Assembly: GCA_964406005.1 (NCBI GenBank)
Contig: CAYOPZ010000006.1
Location: 40,591 to 104,590 of the forward strand
Reading direction: 5' to 3'
Length of the DNA: 64,000 nt
Origin: CAYOPZ01 sp964406005
Lineage (GTDB): Bacteria > Bacteroidota > Bacteroidia > Bacteroidales > SM23-62
Shown in pieces: positions 7,688-15,603 of the stretch. The notes under the pieces are model-generated. The model searched no databases and was not told the origin of the DNA. It saw nothing but the letters and a program-made list of their open reading frames with translations. The position numbers were made by a program, and so were the translations under genes. Each line of letters opens with the position of its first letter. Positions within the stretch are counted from its first letter, which is position 1.

Positions 7688-8923
7688 TTAAAGGTCAAGT
7701 AATTTCCTGTTCCATTCACGCTTAGTTTCGAGGTCAAATGATGCAAGGTAACTTTCTGTAGTTCGGATATCGGAATGACCAAGGCTTTCTGAAATGAATG
7801 TCAAAGGAGCACCTTTCTGTTTCAGTATTGTTGCATAGCTATGGCGGGCAACATAGGTGGTAACCGGGACCGAAATATTAAGAGAACTAGCAATATTTTT
7901 CATTTCTGAATTAACATCCTTGTAGAAATCATGCACACGATCATGGACTTGTTCAGGGTTTAGACCTGATTTCAGAATGGGAAACACAAAATTATCAGGA
8001 AGTCTGTCAGGATTTCCCCATTTGTCTATTATTTCCTGTATCTCTGGCTCTAATGGAATTACAATAGGTCTTTGTTTCCTCCGGGAATTTCGGGTCTTCG
8101 TCCGAATAAATGCAATCTGGTCTTTATCAATGTTTTTATATTTCAGGTTAGCCATGTCTTTCGAGTTTATGCCATTACACATAAAAATAAATAACCACAT
8201 ATCCCTTGCCCATTCTTCCCTTGTCCCTGGTCCAGGCTGGTAATTCTGTATTTTCTTAAGATCGGCTATATGCAGAGCCTTTTTAATATTCTGACTTACG
8301 GGTATCTCATATTTCCCCTTTCCGAATGGATACTGATCAATTGCAGCCACTCCATCCTTAATAGCTTTATTAAAAACCACACGGACAGTTCTCAGGTACA
8401 TGCCAACGGTTGATGAACTGTTGCCATTCTTTTCCATGTTTCGCTGATATGACTTTAGCCATTCAACTGTAATATCATCAAAGGATAAATAACCATTCCT
8501 GGAGAAGCCTTTCACGGAATTTAAGGCGCATTCTGCCATTTTCATGGAGCTAATCCTCCCCTCTGCTTTTGCCTTATTGACTTCCTGTTGTAAATACGTA
8601 ATGGCATTATTTCGAGTACTCCTTGGACGAAAGAATCTAGTTTCGAACTGAGTGAAGGAGAATGGGTCCATTTCCCCAATGATGGCATTCGCCTTCGACT
8701 CTATTTCCAGAAGTTCTATTTTCAGATCCCGGAGAGAACCACGAACATTCCCGTTGTTCATTCGTTGAAAATCTTCCTCTAACACCGAATACTTAAGTCC
8801 GTAATATTTTGGCTTCCTATTATAGGTTACCCGTAACTGAATTTTCTGTCTTCCATCCGTTTTACTTTTCTTTGACCGATGGGCCAAAACGATCTTCACT
8901 GTTGCTTTGCTTCTGCTAATCAT
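7688..8923 (-). CDS. tyrosine-type site-specific integrase
   Basis: 411 residues, the full length of Bacteroidetes integrases. An N-terminal arm-binding region (about 1-85), a SAM-like core-binding domain (about 100-210, with YLSFDDITVEWLKSYQ) and the catalytic domain follow in order. Catalytic residues: Arg in MCNGINSKDMANLKY is replaced by the family form with Lys/Asn around it, then TYVARHSYAT (His-x-x-Arg-like region), LGHSDIRTTESYLASF (His and Tyr). It reads away from the tRNA-Met fragment at 9135-9182, the usual arrangement for the integrase that made the junction. The first catalytic Arg is not at the expected spot in my reading and deserves alignment. Confidence 0.93.
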   Translation of the reverse strand: MISRSKATVKIVLAHRSKKSKTDGRQKIQLRVTYNRKPKYYGLKYSVLEEDFQRMNNGNVRGSLRDLKIELLEIESKANAIIGEMDPFSFTQFETRFFRPRSTRNNAITYLQQEVNKAKAEGRISSMKMAECALNSVKGFSRNGYLSFDDITVEWLKSYQRNMEKNGNSSSTVGMYLRTVRVVFNKAIKDGVAAIDQYPFGKGKYEIPVSQNIKKALHIADLKKIQNYQPGPGTREEWARDMWLFIFMCNGINSKDMANLKYKNIDKDQIAFIRTKTRNSRRKQRPIVIPLEPEIQEIIDKWGNPDRLPDNFVFPILKSGLNPEQVHDRVHDFYKDVNSEMKNIASSLNISVPVTTYVARHSYATILKQKGAPLTFISESLGHSDIRTTESYLASFDLETKREWNRKLLDL

Positions 8924-8924
8924 A

Positions 8925-8953
8925 ATATCACCTTTATAATTTAATAGTGATAT
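8925..8953. promoter_or_regulatory. inverted repeat in front of the integrase gene
   Basis: ATATCAC (8925-8931) and GTGATAT (8947-8953) form perfect 7-bp arms 15 bases apart, directly upstream of the integrase start codon. Position suggests a regulator or integrase binding site controlling int; this is inference. Confidence 0.4.
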
Positions 8954-9033
8954 GCAGCAACAGGAGCCGCGTTCTCAAAATGGCCAAATAAATTTTCGCA
9001 GGATAAACATTTGAATAAACAAGGATGGGAGAT

Positions 9034-9116
9034 AATGGAAAACAACTGCAAACAGGAGAAAAATAGAAGTATTGGTTATCAATTACTTGGAAGAGAACAT
9101 CAAAAAATGGAAAACA
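9034..9116. repeat. direct repeat near the attachment site
   Basis: AATGGAAAACA occurs at 9034-9044 and 9106-9116, 72 bases apart, between int and the tRNA fragment. Arm-type integrase sites are usually short direct repeats in this position, but A-rich 11-mers can also recur by chance. Confidence 0.3.
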
Positions 9117-9134
9117 CCGGAAACAAAAAATATT

Positions 9135-9182
9135 TGACTCATAATCAGGGGGTCGCTGGTTCGAGCCCAGCTGGGCCCACCA
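9135..9182 (+). other. attR: 3' fragment of a tRNA-Met gene
   Basis: The fragment begins at the anticodon arm: loop CTCATAA with anticodon CAT (9140-9142), stem 3' side TCAGG, variable loop, a perfect T arm (GCTGG, TTCGAGC, CCAGC), acceptor 3' strand TGGGCCC (9172-9178), A and encoded CCA. The 5' half (acceptor GGGCCCA and D arm) is missing; upstream is A-rich island DNA. This is what tyrosine integrases leave after crossing over in a tRNA anticodon stem-loop. The initiator and tRNA-Ile2 also carry CAT, so the exact identity is not certain. Confidence 0.82.
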
Positions 9183-9187
9183 TCGAT

Positions 9188-9226
9188 AACCAACCACCCG
9201 AAGTAACGTCCGGGTGGTTGGTTTTT
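9188..9226 (+). terminator. terminator of the target tRNA gene
   Basis: AACCAACCACCCG and CGGGTGGTTGGTT form a 13-bp stem with a 10-base loop followed by a T run. It lies six bases after the tRNA CCA end and marks the start of the original chromosome to the right of the island. Confidence 0.88.
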
Positions 9227-9242
9227 TGTTGGAAAGTGGATA

Positions 9243-9295
9243 TTGCTTCTGTGGTTTGTATGCACTATTTTTGACTTAATAACTGCAATAGTCAA
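9243..9295 (+). promoter_or_regulatory. promoter and operator of the TetR gene
   Basis: TTG (9243-9245) and TATTTTTG (9266-9273) are 20 bases apart, matching the Bacteroidetes -33/-7 consensus. A 25-bp spaced palindrome TTGACT-N13-AGTCAA occupies 9271-9295, overlapping the end of the -7 element and the start site. The same palindrome occurs twice at the downstream RND promoter (9910-9934, 9955-9979), so it is very probably the TetR operator and the gene is autoregulated. Confidence 0.65.
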
Positions 9296-9300
9296 AACGA

Positions 9301-9888
9301 ATGCCGGAAACAGATGTAAAAAGCCAGATTGTTGTATCTGCAACAAAATACTTCTCCAAATACGGCTTTCATAAGACCACTATGGAAGAGATTGCAAAGA
9401 ACATCCATAAGGCAAAAGGGGTACTATATTACTATTTTAGAAACAAAGAGGAACTGTTTAACGAGGTATTGAAACAGGAACTGGGAACGCTGAAAACCGC
9501 ATTGCTCAAAATCGTTCACAGTAATAAAAATTCCCTGGCCATACTTACCGACTACATGCTTACCCGATTCAAGCTGTTGAATCAGGCGGTCAACTATCAC
9601 GAGACCCTGAAAGCCGATTTTTTTGAAAAATACCATTTTGTAAAGGATGTAATGGATGATTTTGAAAATTTCGAACAGGTCCAGCTAACCGCCATTATTG
9701 AAAAAGGCAATGCAGAAGGATACCTGAATGTAAAAGATATTCGCCCTACCGTTGATGTAGCGATGATGATCATTAAAAGCATAGAAATTCCGCTGTTCCT
9801 TCAGGATAAATATGAAGTATATAAAAATACACTGCATGATTTGATCGATATGATCACCGGCGGTCTTAGCATTAATCATAAGTCATAA
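9301..9888 (+). CDS. TetR/AcrR-family transcriptional regulator
   Basis: 195 residues. The N-terminal helix-turn-helix is clear: AATKYFSKYGFHKTTMEEIA followed by KGVLYYYFRNKEELF, the most conserved TetR segment. The C-terminal ligand domain is alpha-helical and not diagnostic. It stands directly upstream of, and in the same direction as, the RND-lipoprotein-barrel genes, and 25-bp operators are found at both promoters. Inference: it represses the export locus and is released by the exported lipid or drug. Confidence 0.93.
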   Translation: MPETDVKSQIVVSATKYFSKYGFHKTTMEEIAKNIHKAKGVLYYYFRNKEELFNEVLKQELGTLKTALLKIVHSNKNSLAILTDYMLTRFKLLNQAVNYHETLKADFFEKYHFVKDVMDDFENFEQVQLTAIIEKGNAEGYLNVKDIRPTVDVAMMIIKSIEIPLFLQDKYEVYKNTLHDLIDMITGGLSINHKS

Positions 9889-9909
9889 TGGACTTTTTTT
9901 AACAATTAT

Positions 9910-9979
9910 TTGACCAGAAAACATAATTGGTCAAATATTTTTATTATATTTGCGTTGACTATAAAACAAAAACGGTCAA
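9910..9979 (+). promoter_or_regulatory. RND operon promoter with two TetR operators
   Basis: TTGACC-N13-GGTCAA (9910-9934) and TTGACT-N13-GGTCAA (9955-9979) are both 25 bp and lie 45 bases apart. Between them is TATATTTG (9945-9952), a match to the Bacteroidetes -7 motif, placing the start near 9958 inside the second palindrome. Bound repressor would block polymerase on both sides. This arrangement also argues that the TTG at 9910 is not the start codon of the transporter. Confidence 0.68.
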
Positions 9980-9987
9980 TAAGTAAA

Positions 9988-12258
9988 GTGCAGAAATTTG
10001 CTGGAAGAATCATTAAGCTCAGATGGGTAATCGTTTGCAGTGTTTTAGGGCTAACGATTTTCTTTGGTTATCAGATCAGGAATATAACCATCAATTCCGA
10101 TATACTGAGTACGCTGCCCGATGATGATCCGGCGGGGCATTTGTATAAGAGCATAGGAGATCAATACGGAGGAAATGATATCGGCATGATTGTCCTGGAA
10201 ACGGACGATGTGTTCAATAAAGAGGTGTTGCAGCACATAAGGCAGATCACGGACAGCCTGAAAATTACCCCGGGTGTTTCAACCGTAACAAGCCTGACCA
10301 ACATCATTGATATTAAAAGCTCGGAATGGGGTATCGAAATCGGGAATCTTGTCGATGAGTACGATCTGCCCGACGAACCCTCCGAATTGGACAGCCTCAG
10401 GAACTATGTTTACTCCAATGACATGTATAGAGGGACAATCGTGTCGGAGGACGGAAAAGCCACAGTCATATTATTTACATTTTTTCCGGATGTTGACAGG
10501 CAGGAGATCGCATCGGGTATAAAGGCCGTGGTCGAAAAACTGGATCTCTACGAGAACGTTTATTATGGAGGATTGCCCTTTATGTTGGACGATATTACAG
10601 AATTGCTCCTGTCGGATATGCTTTGGCTCATACCCTTTGTGTTTGTAATCATTGCCCTGATACTGGTATTGGGTTTCAGATCCTTTCGGGGAATGCTGTT
10701 ACCCCTGCTTACCGCAGGAATTACGGTTGTATGGACACTGGGTGTCATGGCCCTGGCGGGATTTGAGATTACCATTGTCTCCAACTTCATGCCGGTAATA
10801 CTGCTCTCTCTCGCAAGCGCATACACCATCCATGTACTGAACAGTGTAAATCTGAATCCCGAAAGCGACCGGAAACAGGCTTTGGTGAAAGCGATGGTCT
10901 TTACCATAATTCCCGTGATCCTGGCGGCAGTAACCACAGCCATCGGGTTCGTCTCTTTCGTATTTGGGGCATACCTCACGATGATCAAGGAATTTGGCAT
11001 TTGCAGTGCCATCGGCATATCGATAGCTCTGTTACTGTCGGTATTCTTCGTTCCTGCAGTTATTTCAGCATTTTCGATGCACGGAAGGAAACGCAATGCT
11101 GAAAAAGCAGGCAAGAACACTCTGTTGACCCGTCTTCTGCTCCGGCCCATGGTAAATCTTCTTCTCAAACATCCAAAACATGTAATTGCGGTCTGGAGCA
11201 TCATTATGCTGGTAAGCGTAGGCGGTATTTTCTTAATAAGGACAAGTGTAAACATCACCGAATATTTCAAGAAGGACAATCCCACCAGGGTAGCAGAGAG
11301 CGTAATGCAAAAAAAGTTCGGTGGTTCCTTGGCGGTTTTCGTTGAGTTTGAAGGAGATATACAGGAACCGGATGTGTTGAAGATGATGATCAGAACCGAA
11401 GAATTCATGAAGACGGACCCGAATATATCCTCAGCACAGTCGGTGGCAGATCTTGTCGAAAGGATGAATGATGCTATGGGAGAAGGGAAAAAAATTCCGG
11501 ATGAGAAAGCCAAGATTGAACAATTATGGTTTTTACTGGATGGCCAGGATGTTATGGATCAGATGGTTTCAGATGATCTGGACAGAGGGATTATTCAATC
11601 CAAGTTTGCATCCATTGAAACCAAAGAAATAGAATCCTTTACCCAAAAGATGAACCGGTTTATTGAGGAAAACTCAAACGATGATTACAAAATAAACTTT
11701 ACAGGAATACCCCCCCTGTATGTAAAGCTCAACGACAGCCTTGTAAAAAGCCAATACAGCAGCCTGATCATTGCCATCATCATGGTCCTGTTGTTTATAG
11801 GAGTCATTATGCGTTCTTTTATAAACGGCGTACACGCCACCATCCCCATCCTTGCCACCATTCTGCTGTTACTGGGTTTCATGGGCTTTTTCGGAATTGC
11901 GCTCGATATAGCAACGGTTCTTGTGGGAAGCATTGCCCTGGGTATAGGCATTGATTATTCCATCCATGTGATCACCGGATTTAACGTTCATCTGAATAAT
12001 CATGGGAATGCTGAAACGGCTGTTGAAGAAACCATCCTGACAAAGGGTAAAGCGGTTATCATCAATGCAACCTCTGTAGCAGCCGGATTCCTTATGTTGT
12101 TATTTGCTCAAATATTACCCATACAAAATTTCGGATTGCTTATTGCTATCAGCATGGTAGGCTCCGGACTGGGTGCATTGACGCTTTTACCCGCAATACT
12201 ATTATTGTCTAACCGTAAGCGTTCCATATCACAACGAAGTAGTAATGTAACATTTTGA
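9988..12258 (+). CDS. MMPL/RND-family transporter
   Basis: 756 residues from GTG 9988. I chose this start because the longer frame from TTG 9910 would run through the promoter and operators. Twelve membrane segments in the RND pattern: one near residue 20, five in about 215-400, then the second half repeating this layout, with two large periplasmic loops. The second-half motif ALGIGIDYSIHV and first-half equivalent around SFMPVILLSLAS match MMPL/HpnN-like exporters. Such proteins move lipids or hydrophobic compounds across or out of the inner membrane using proton force. It is followed after three bases by a LolA-like protein, then a barrel. Confidence 0.9.
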   Translation: MQKFAGRIIKLRWVIVCSVLGLTIFFGYQIRNITINSDILSTLPDDDPAGHLYKSIGDQYGGNDIGMIVLETDDVFNKEVLQHIRQITDSLKITPGVSTVTSLTNIIDIKSSEWGIEIGNLVDEYDLPDEPSELDSLRNYVYSNDMYRGTIVSEDGKATVILFTFFPDVDRQEIASGIKAVVEKLDLYENVYYGGLPFMLDDITELLLSDMLWLIPFVFVIIALILVLGFRSFRGMLLPLLTAGITVVWTLGVMALAGFEITIVSNFMPVILLSLASAYTIHVLNSVNLNPESDRKQALVKAMVFTIIPVILAAVTTAIGFVSFVFGAYLTMIKEFGICSAIGISIALLLSVFFVPAVISAFSMHGRKRNAEKAGKNTLLTRLLLRPMVNLLLKHPKHVIAVWSIIMLVSVGGIFLIRTSVNITEYFKKDNPTRVAESVMQKKFGGSLAVFVEFEGDIQEPDVLKMMIRTEEFMKTDPNISSAQSVADLVERMNDAMGEGKKIPDEKAKIEQLWFLLDGQDVMDQMVSDDLDRGIIQSKFASIETKEIESFTQKMNRFIEENSNDDYKINFTGIPPLYVKLNDSLVKSQYSSLIIAIIMVLLFIGVIMRSFINGVHATIPILATILLLLGFMGFFGIALDIATVLVGSIALGIGIDYSIHVITGFNVHLNNHGNAETAVEETILTKGKAVIINATSVAAGFLMLLFAQILPIQNFGLLIAISMVGSGLGALTLLPAILLLSNRKRSISQRSSNVTF

Positions 12259-12261
12259 CAT

Positions 12262-12999
12262 ATGAAACGAAGAACACAAACAGCGATTATTTTCCTGATG
12301 ACACTAGCAGGAAGCGTATTATCTGCTCATGCACAGGAAGATGCCAGCTCCATATTAAAGAATATGGACCGGGTATTGTACGGACCCAAAGACATGACGG
12401 GAACCAACACGATTATTTTAATCGACCGGAACGGCAGGCAGGAAATCCGCGAAGCAAGTATAAAGCAAAAAGGGACGGATAAACGCATCATGCGCTTTTC
12501 CTCACCTGCATCGCAGGCAGGGATCGCCGTCCTGGCATTACCGGATGATGTTATGTACATGTATTTACCCGCATACGGAAAAGAAAGGCGCATTTCAGCC
12601 AGCGTGAAGAATCAGAATTTTGCAGGCACCGATTTCTCCTATGATGATATTGAGCCCAAACCGTACTCGGATAAATACACACCAAAACTGATCCATAATG
12701 AAGGGAATGTTTTTGTGCTGGAACTCATTCCAAAGGGAAGATCGGATTATTCCAAAATTATAGCACACATCCATAAGACGCATTATTACCCGGTTTACAT
12801 GGAGTACTATGATAAGGGAAACAAGAAGATTAAAGAGGCTAAATACACCTTTGTAAAAGCAGGAAAATACTGGAATGCAACAGAAATCGAGATGAAGAAT
12901 TTAAAAAAAGATCACGTCACAAAAATGCAGACATCGGATGTTGAATACGACAAGGGCCTGTCCGATGATGAATTTACAGTCAGAAAACTGAAACAATGA
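12262..12999 (+). CDS. LolA-like outer membrane lipoprotein-sorting protein
   Basis: 245 residues with a cleavable signal peptide (about 1-25, ending SAHAQ). The mature part has the LolA/LolB-like half-barrel signature of the family found beside MMPL transporters: TIILIDRNGRQEIRE, RIMRFSSPASQAGIAVLAL, MYMYLPAYGKERRI, DFSYDDIE. Known members are annotated as lipoprotein-sorting proteins and are thought to carry a lipid through the periplasm. The gene begins three bases after the RND stop and its own stop overlaps the next ORF, so the three form an operon. Inference: periplasmic shuttle between pump and outer membrane. Confidence 0.88.
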   Translation: MKRRTQTAIIFLMTLAGSVLSAHAQEDASSILKNMDRVLYGPKDMTGTNTIILIDRNGRQEIREASIKQKGTDKRIMRFSSPASQAGIAVLALPDDVMYMYLPAYGKERRISASVKNQNFAGTDFSYDDIEPKPYSDKYTPKLIHNEGNVFVLELIPKGRSDYSKIIAHIHKTHYYPVYMEYYDKGNKKIKEAKYTFVKAGKYWNATEIEMKNLKKDHVTKMQTSDVEYDKGLSDDEFTVRKLKQ

Positions 13000-13031
13000 A
13001 ACCGGAAATCATGTGCCACAATAAATTGGCT

Positions 13032-14399
13032 ATGAAAAGAACTGTTATTTTGGTGCTTTTGCCACTGGCCGGCGTTATGCTCGCGTATGCCCAGGAAGAA
13101 CCTTTGCATCTGTCGGGAAATCTTATGAGCGATCAACGGTTCCTTCTGCAGGAGAAGAATCCCTGGGCATGGAACGAGAACCGGCTTACGTTCAGTTTGG
13201 GGAAAGGCATTACCGGTAATTCCAGGTTTTACAGCGAAGTGTGGCTCCGTAACCTGGGTTTGCCTGAAATTGCCTCGTCAAGCGACCTGTATAACAAAGG
13301 TATCATCGATCCTTATAATCTTGAGATCAGGGAGGCATATGTTCAGCTGAACGGTTTCCTAACAAAGAACCTGGACGTAACCATCGGGCGCCAGCGCATT
13401 GCATGGGGAACTGCCGATGTCATCAATCCGACCGATAACCTGAATCCATATGACATGGAAGACATTCTGGATTTTGGCCGTCATAGAGGATCCGATGCCA
13501 TAAACCTGCAGTATTACCTAAGCGACCATTTTTTGCTCCAAGGTGTTTTCGTTCCTTTTTTTCAACCGGCTAATTTACCGGTTGGCATTTTTGCCGGGGC
13601 ATTGAATGCTTCCGTGGAAATGCCGCCCGGTTTGGTGCTGCAGGCATACAACGATACCATGATCATGCCGAAATACAGCCTTGGCGAAAGTTCAACGGCA
13701 GGATTCAGATTCAAAGGATTTGCGGGCGGGGTTGATTTTTCGTTGAGTTATGTCTGGGGCAGGGATGGTCTGCCGTACAATACCGGAAATACGATTATCC
13801 CGGCAGATCTCCCGTGGGGAGTAAATGTGGATGCTCAATTATCCTATGAAAGAAATCACATCATGGGTGCGGATTTGGCCACAAGCATCGCGGGAATTGG
13901 TTTCTGGGCAGAGGCTGCCGTTTTTATCCCGGAAAAGGATGTTATCATGTCCAACGATCTCTCGGCCCTGTTTCCTCTGTCACCGGATCCCGTTATCATA
14001 GATTCAACCATCCTGGAAGCAAAGCCTTATTTAAAATTTGTTGTCGGCGGCGACTATTTTTTTTCAGAAGGATCCTACCTTAATTTCCAGTACATTCACG
14101 GCTTCATTCACGAAAGGGGGAACGATGCATTGAACGATTATTTCTTTCTGAGGTACGATAAGGGCTTTTTCAATGACGAACTGAAAATATCTCCACTGAG
14201 CGGAGCATTCATCGTTACAGACTGGAATAAAATCCGGGAAAATTATGCATTTGCTTATATGCCGGAAATAATCTACAGGGCAACGGTCAACGCCGAAATA
14301 TCATTATCCGCGGTATTTTTTGAGGGCAAGGGCGATAACCTGTTTGCCAACATGAAGGACTATGATATGCTCATGTTAAAGCTTAAGTATATCTTTTAA
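13032..14399 (+). CDS. DUF1302-like outer-membrane beta-barrel protein
   Basis: 455 residues from ATG 13032, chosen because it opens a clean signal peptide (MKRTVILVLLPLAGVMLAYA); an upstream in-frame ATG at 12996 overlaps the LolA-like stop. The rest alternates hydrophobic and polar residues as in a barrel and ends in Phe (KLKYIF). The segment REAYVQLNGF, IGRQRIAWGTADVINPTD, NPYD matches the DUF1302 family, whose genes are usually next to an MMPL transporter and a LolA-like protein. Inference: outer-membrane end of the export path. Confidence 0.8.
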   Translation: MKRTVILVLLPLAGVMLAYAQEEPLHLSGNLMSDQRFLLQEKNPWAWNENRLTFSLGKGITGNSRFYSEVWLRNLGLPEIASSSDLYNKGIIDPYNLEIREAYVQLNGFLTKNLDVTIGRQRIAWGTADVINPTDNLNPYDMEDILDFGRHRGSDAINLQYYLSDHFLLQGVFVPFFQPANLPVGIFAGALNASVEMPPGLVLQAYNDTMIMPKYSLGESSTAGFRFKGFAGGVDFSLSYVWGRDGLPYNTGNTIIPADLPWGVNVDAQLSYERNHIMGADLATSIAGIGFWAEAAVFIPEKDVIMSNDLSALFPLSPDPVIIDSTILEAKPYLKFVVGGDYFFSEGSYLNFQYIHGFIHERGNDALNDYFFLRYDKGFFNDELKISPLSGAFIVTDWNKIRENYAFAYMPEIIYRATVNAEISLSAVFFEGKGDNLFANMKDYDMLMLKLKYIF

Positions 14400-14433
14400 C
14401 CAAACCCGGTATTCCCCCGGTACGATTCGTGTC

Positions 14434-15468
14434 CTACTTTTTGATGATCTTTCCTTTTAGAACATCGTTCCCGGTGATGATCTCAAAGATATACTGCGCC
14501 TCCGGCATACCGGAGAAATCCAGTTGAATGGTATTGTAACCCGCGCCCAAATAATCCGATTTTGTGGATTCCATCAGCTTTCCTGCAAGATCGTATACAT
14601 TCAAAGAAACGTTTCCTGCTGCCGGTAAATTCAATGAGACATTCACGATTCCGGTTGTCGGGTTTGGTCCCACAATCAGGTTGTAATGCTGCGGTGCATT
14701 TACACCTTCAGCTACATAATCATCCGTTACCCATCTCAGGCATTTTACAATTAATTCATGAAATTCTCCGGTAAATGTATGACCCTGACCGGAGCTTTGA
14801 ATCACCCCGATGATTACCATATTTGGCAATGCATCCGTGCTGTTCAACATGGATCCGTCCGGAATGGCCCACAAGGAAGACAATGTTCCCATATCAAAAA
14901 GAAATGCTCCCAGGGGTCTGGCATCCGGGATGTACGCGCTGAGATCACAAGCGGTTACACCCAGTTTCGTCGGATCTGTCGTCTCCGCCCATACCAGGTT
15001 ATAATCCGGTTCATAGTCCTGGGTGATCCAGTGCTCATTATCCGTGATGACCAGGGTCAGTGCATCTGCCGTCAGGTCTGCACTGCTTGCCTGTTTAAAG
15101 TAGGTATCCGTATTTTCCGGAATAAATCCCAGTTTATCGCTCCTGACAGCATAACCTTCGGTTAGAACACACGGAATGGGAAACCCGGCTGCCTTGTAGT
15201 TGTTGGCGCTGGAAGAACCGATGGATTCAGAAACGAAAAGTGCATCGTATCCCGTGTATCCGTCCGCAGTTTCATATGTGGCTCCTTTAAAATCATCTTC
15301 CGAGACAAAGGTCACAGTATATCCCTCCAGGCCAAGGTATTCCTGTAAAGCAATATCGAGCGGGTTATCAGCCTGGCCCAGATACAGTATATCATACTGG
15401 GCGAAAGCAGCGCAGCTCGTTAACAGGATGAAAAGAAAAGCAGAAGTTTTGTAAAAAATTGTCTTCAT
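14434..15468 (-). CDS. secreted protein with type IX secretion sorting domain
   Basis: 344 residues from ATG 15468, which opens a signal peptide (MKTIFYKTSAFLFILLTSCAAFA); two more ATGs lie up to 24 bases upstream. The C-terminal about 80 residues are a type A sorting domain: VGPNPTTGIVNVSL, NVYDLAGKLM, YIFEIITGNDVLKGKIIKK. The main part (about 25-260) looks like an alpha/beta fold of unknown type, beginning YDILYLGQADNPLD. The domain sends it through the type IX system to the cell surface or outside. It stands alone, convergent with the barrel gene. Function unknown. Confidence 0.85.
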   Translation of the reverse strand: MKTIFYKTSAFLFILLTSCAAFAQYDILYLGQADNPLDIALQEYLGLEGYTVTFVSEDDFKGATYETADGYTGYDALFVSESIGSSSANNYKAAGFPIPCVLTEGYAVRSDKLGFIPENTDTYFKQASSADLTADALTLVITDNEHWITQDYEPDYNLVWAETTDPTKLGVTACDLSAYIPDARPLGAFLFDMGTLSSLWAIPDGSMLNSTDALPNMVIIGVIQSSGQGHTFTGEFHELIVKCLRWVTDDYVAEGVNAPQHYNLIVGPNPTTGIVNVSLNLPAAGNVSLNVYDLAGKLMESTKSDYLGAGYNTIQLDFSGMPEAQYIFEIITGNDVLKGKIIKK

Positions 15469-15603
15469 AGTCATTCGGATTATAATTTTCATATTGTGGC
15501 GAAATTACAGGCCTCAAGTTATGTTTTTTTTACGACATGGTATGATCTCCCAGAATATGCCCATCAGGACAATGTTATGGCTGGTATGAAACAGGACCCC
15601 GGA

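Larger units (their letters stand above)
1..9182. mobile_element. right part of a tRNA-Met-integrated genomic island
   Basis: Seen: a full-length tyrosine integrase (7688-8923) sits next to a tRNA-Met 3' fragment (9135-9182) that has no 5' half, while the tRNA terminator lies just to its right. The genes to the left are accessory types (type I RM, SIR2, HerA-like, RadC-like, second recombinase) and the DNA is more A/T-rich than the region right of 14 kb. Inference: the element entered the anticodon stem-loop of tRNA-Met; its left end and the intact tRNA are outside the window. I see no conjugation or phage structural genes in this part, so whether it is an ICE, an IME or a satellite-like island cannot be decided. 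Confidence 0.72.

Noticed and set aside
9011..9346. ORFs of 87 residues on both strands across the tRNA fragment and terminator
   Set aside because: They overlap each other, the attachment site and a terminator, and resemble no protein family; they are shadows of RNA and intergenic sequence.
9910..9987. TTG at 9910 as the start of the RND transporter
   Set aside because: The extra 26 codons run through two operators and the -7 element; GTG 9988 lies after the predicted transcript start.
10563..11513. 316-residue ORF opposite the RND gene
   Set aside because: It is an antisense shadow of the transporter with Ser/Thr-rich composition and no domain; the sense strand protein is clear.
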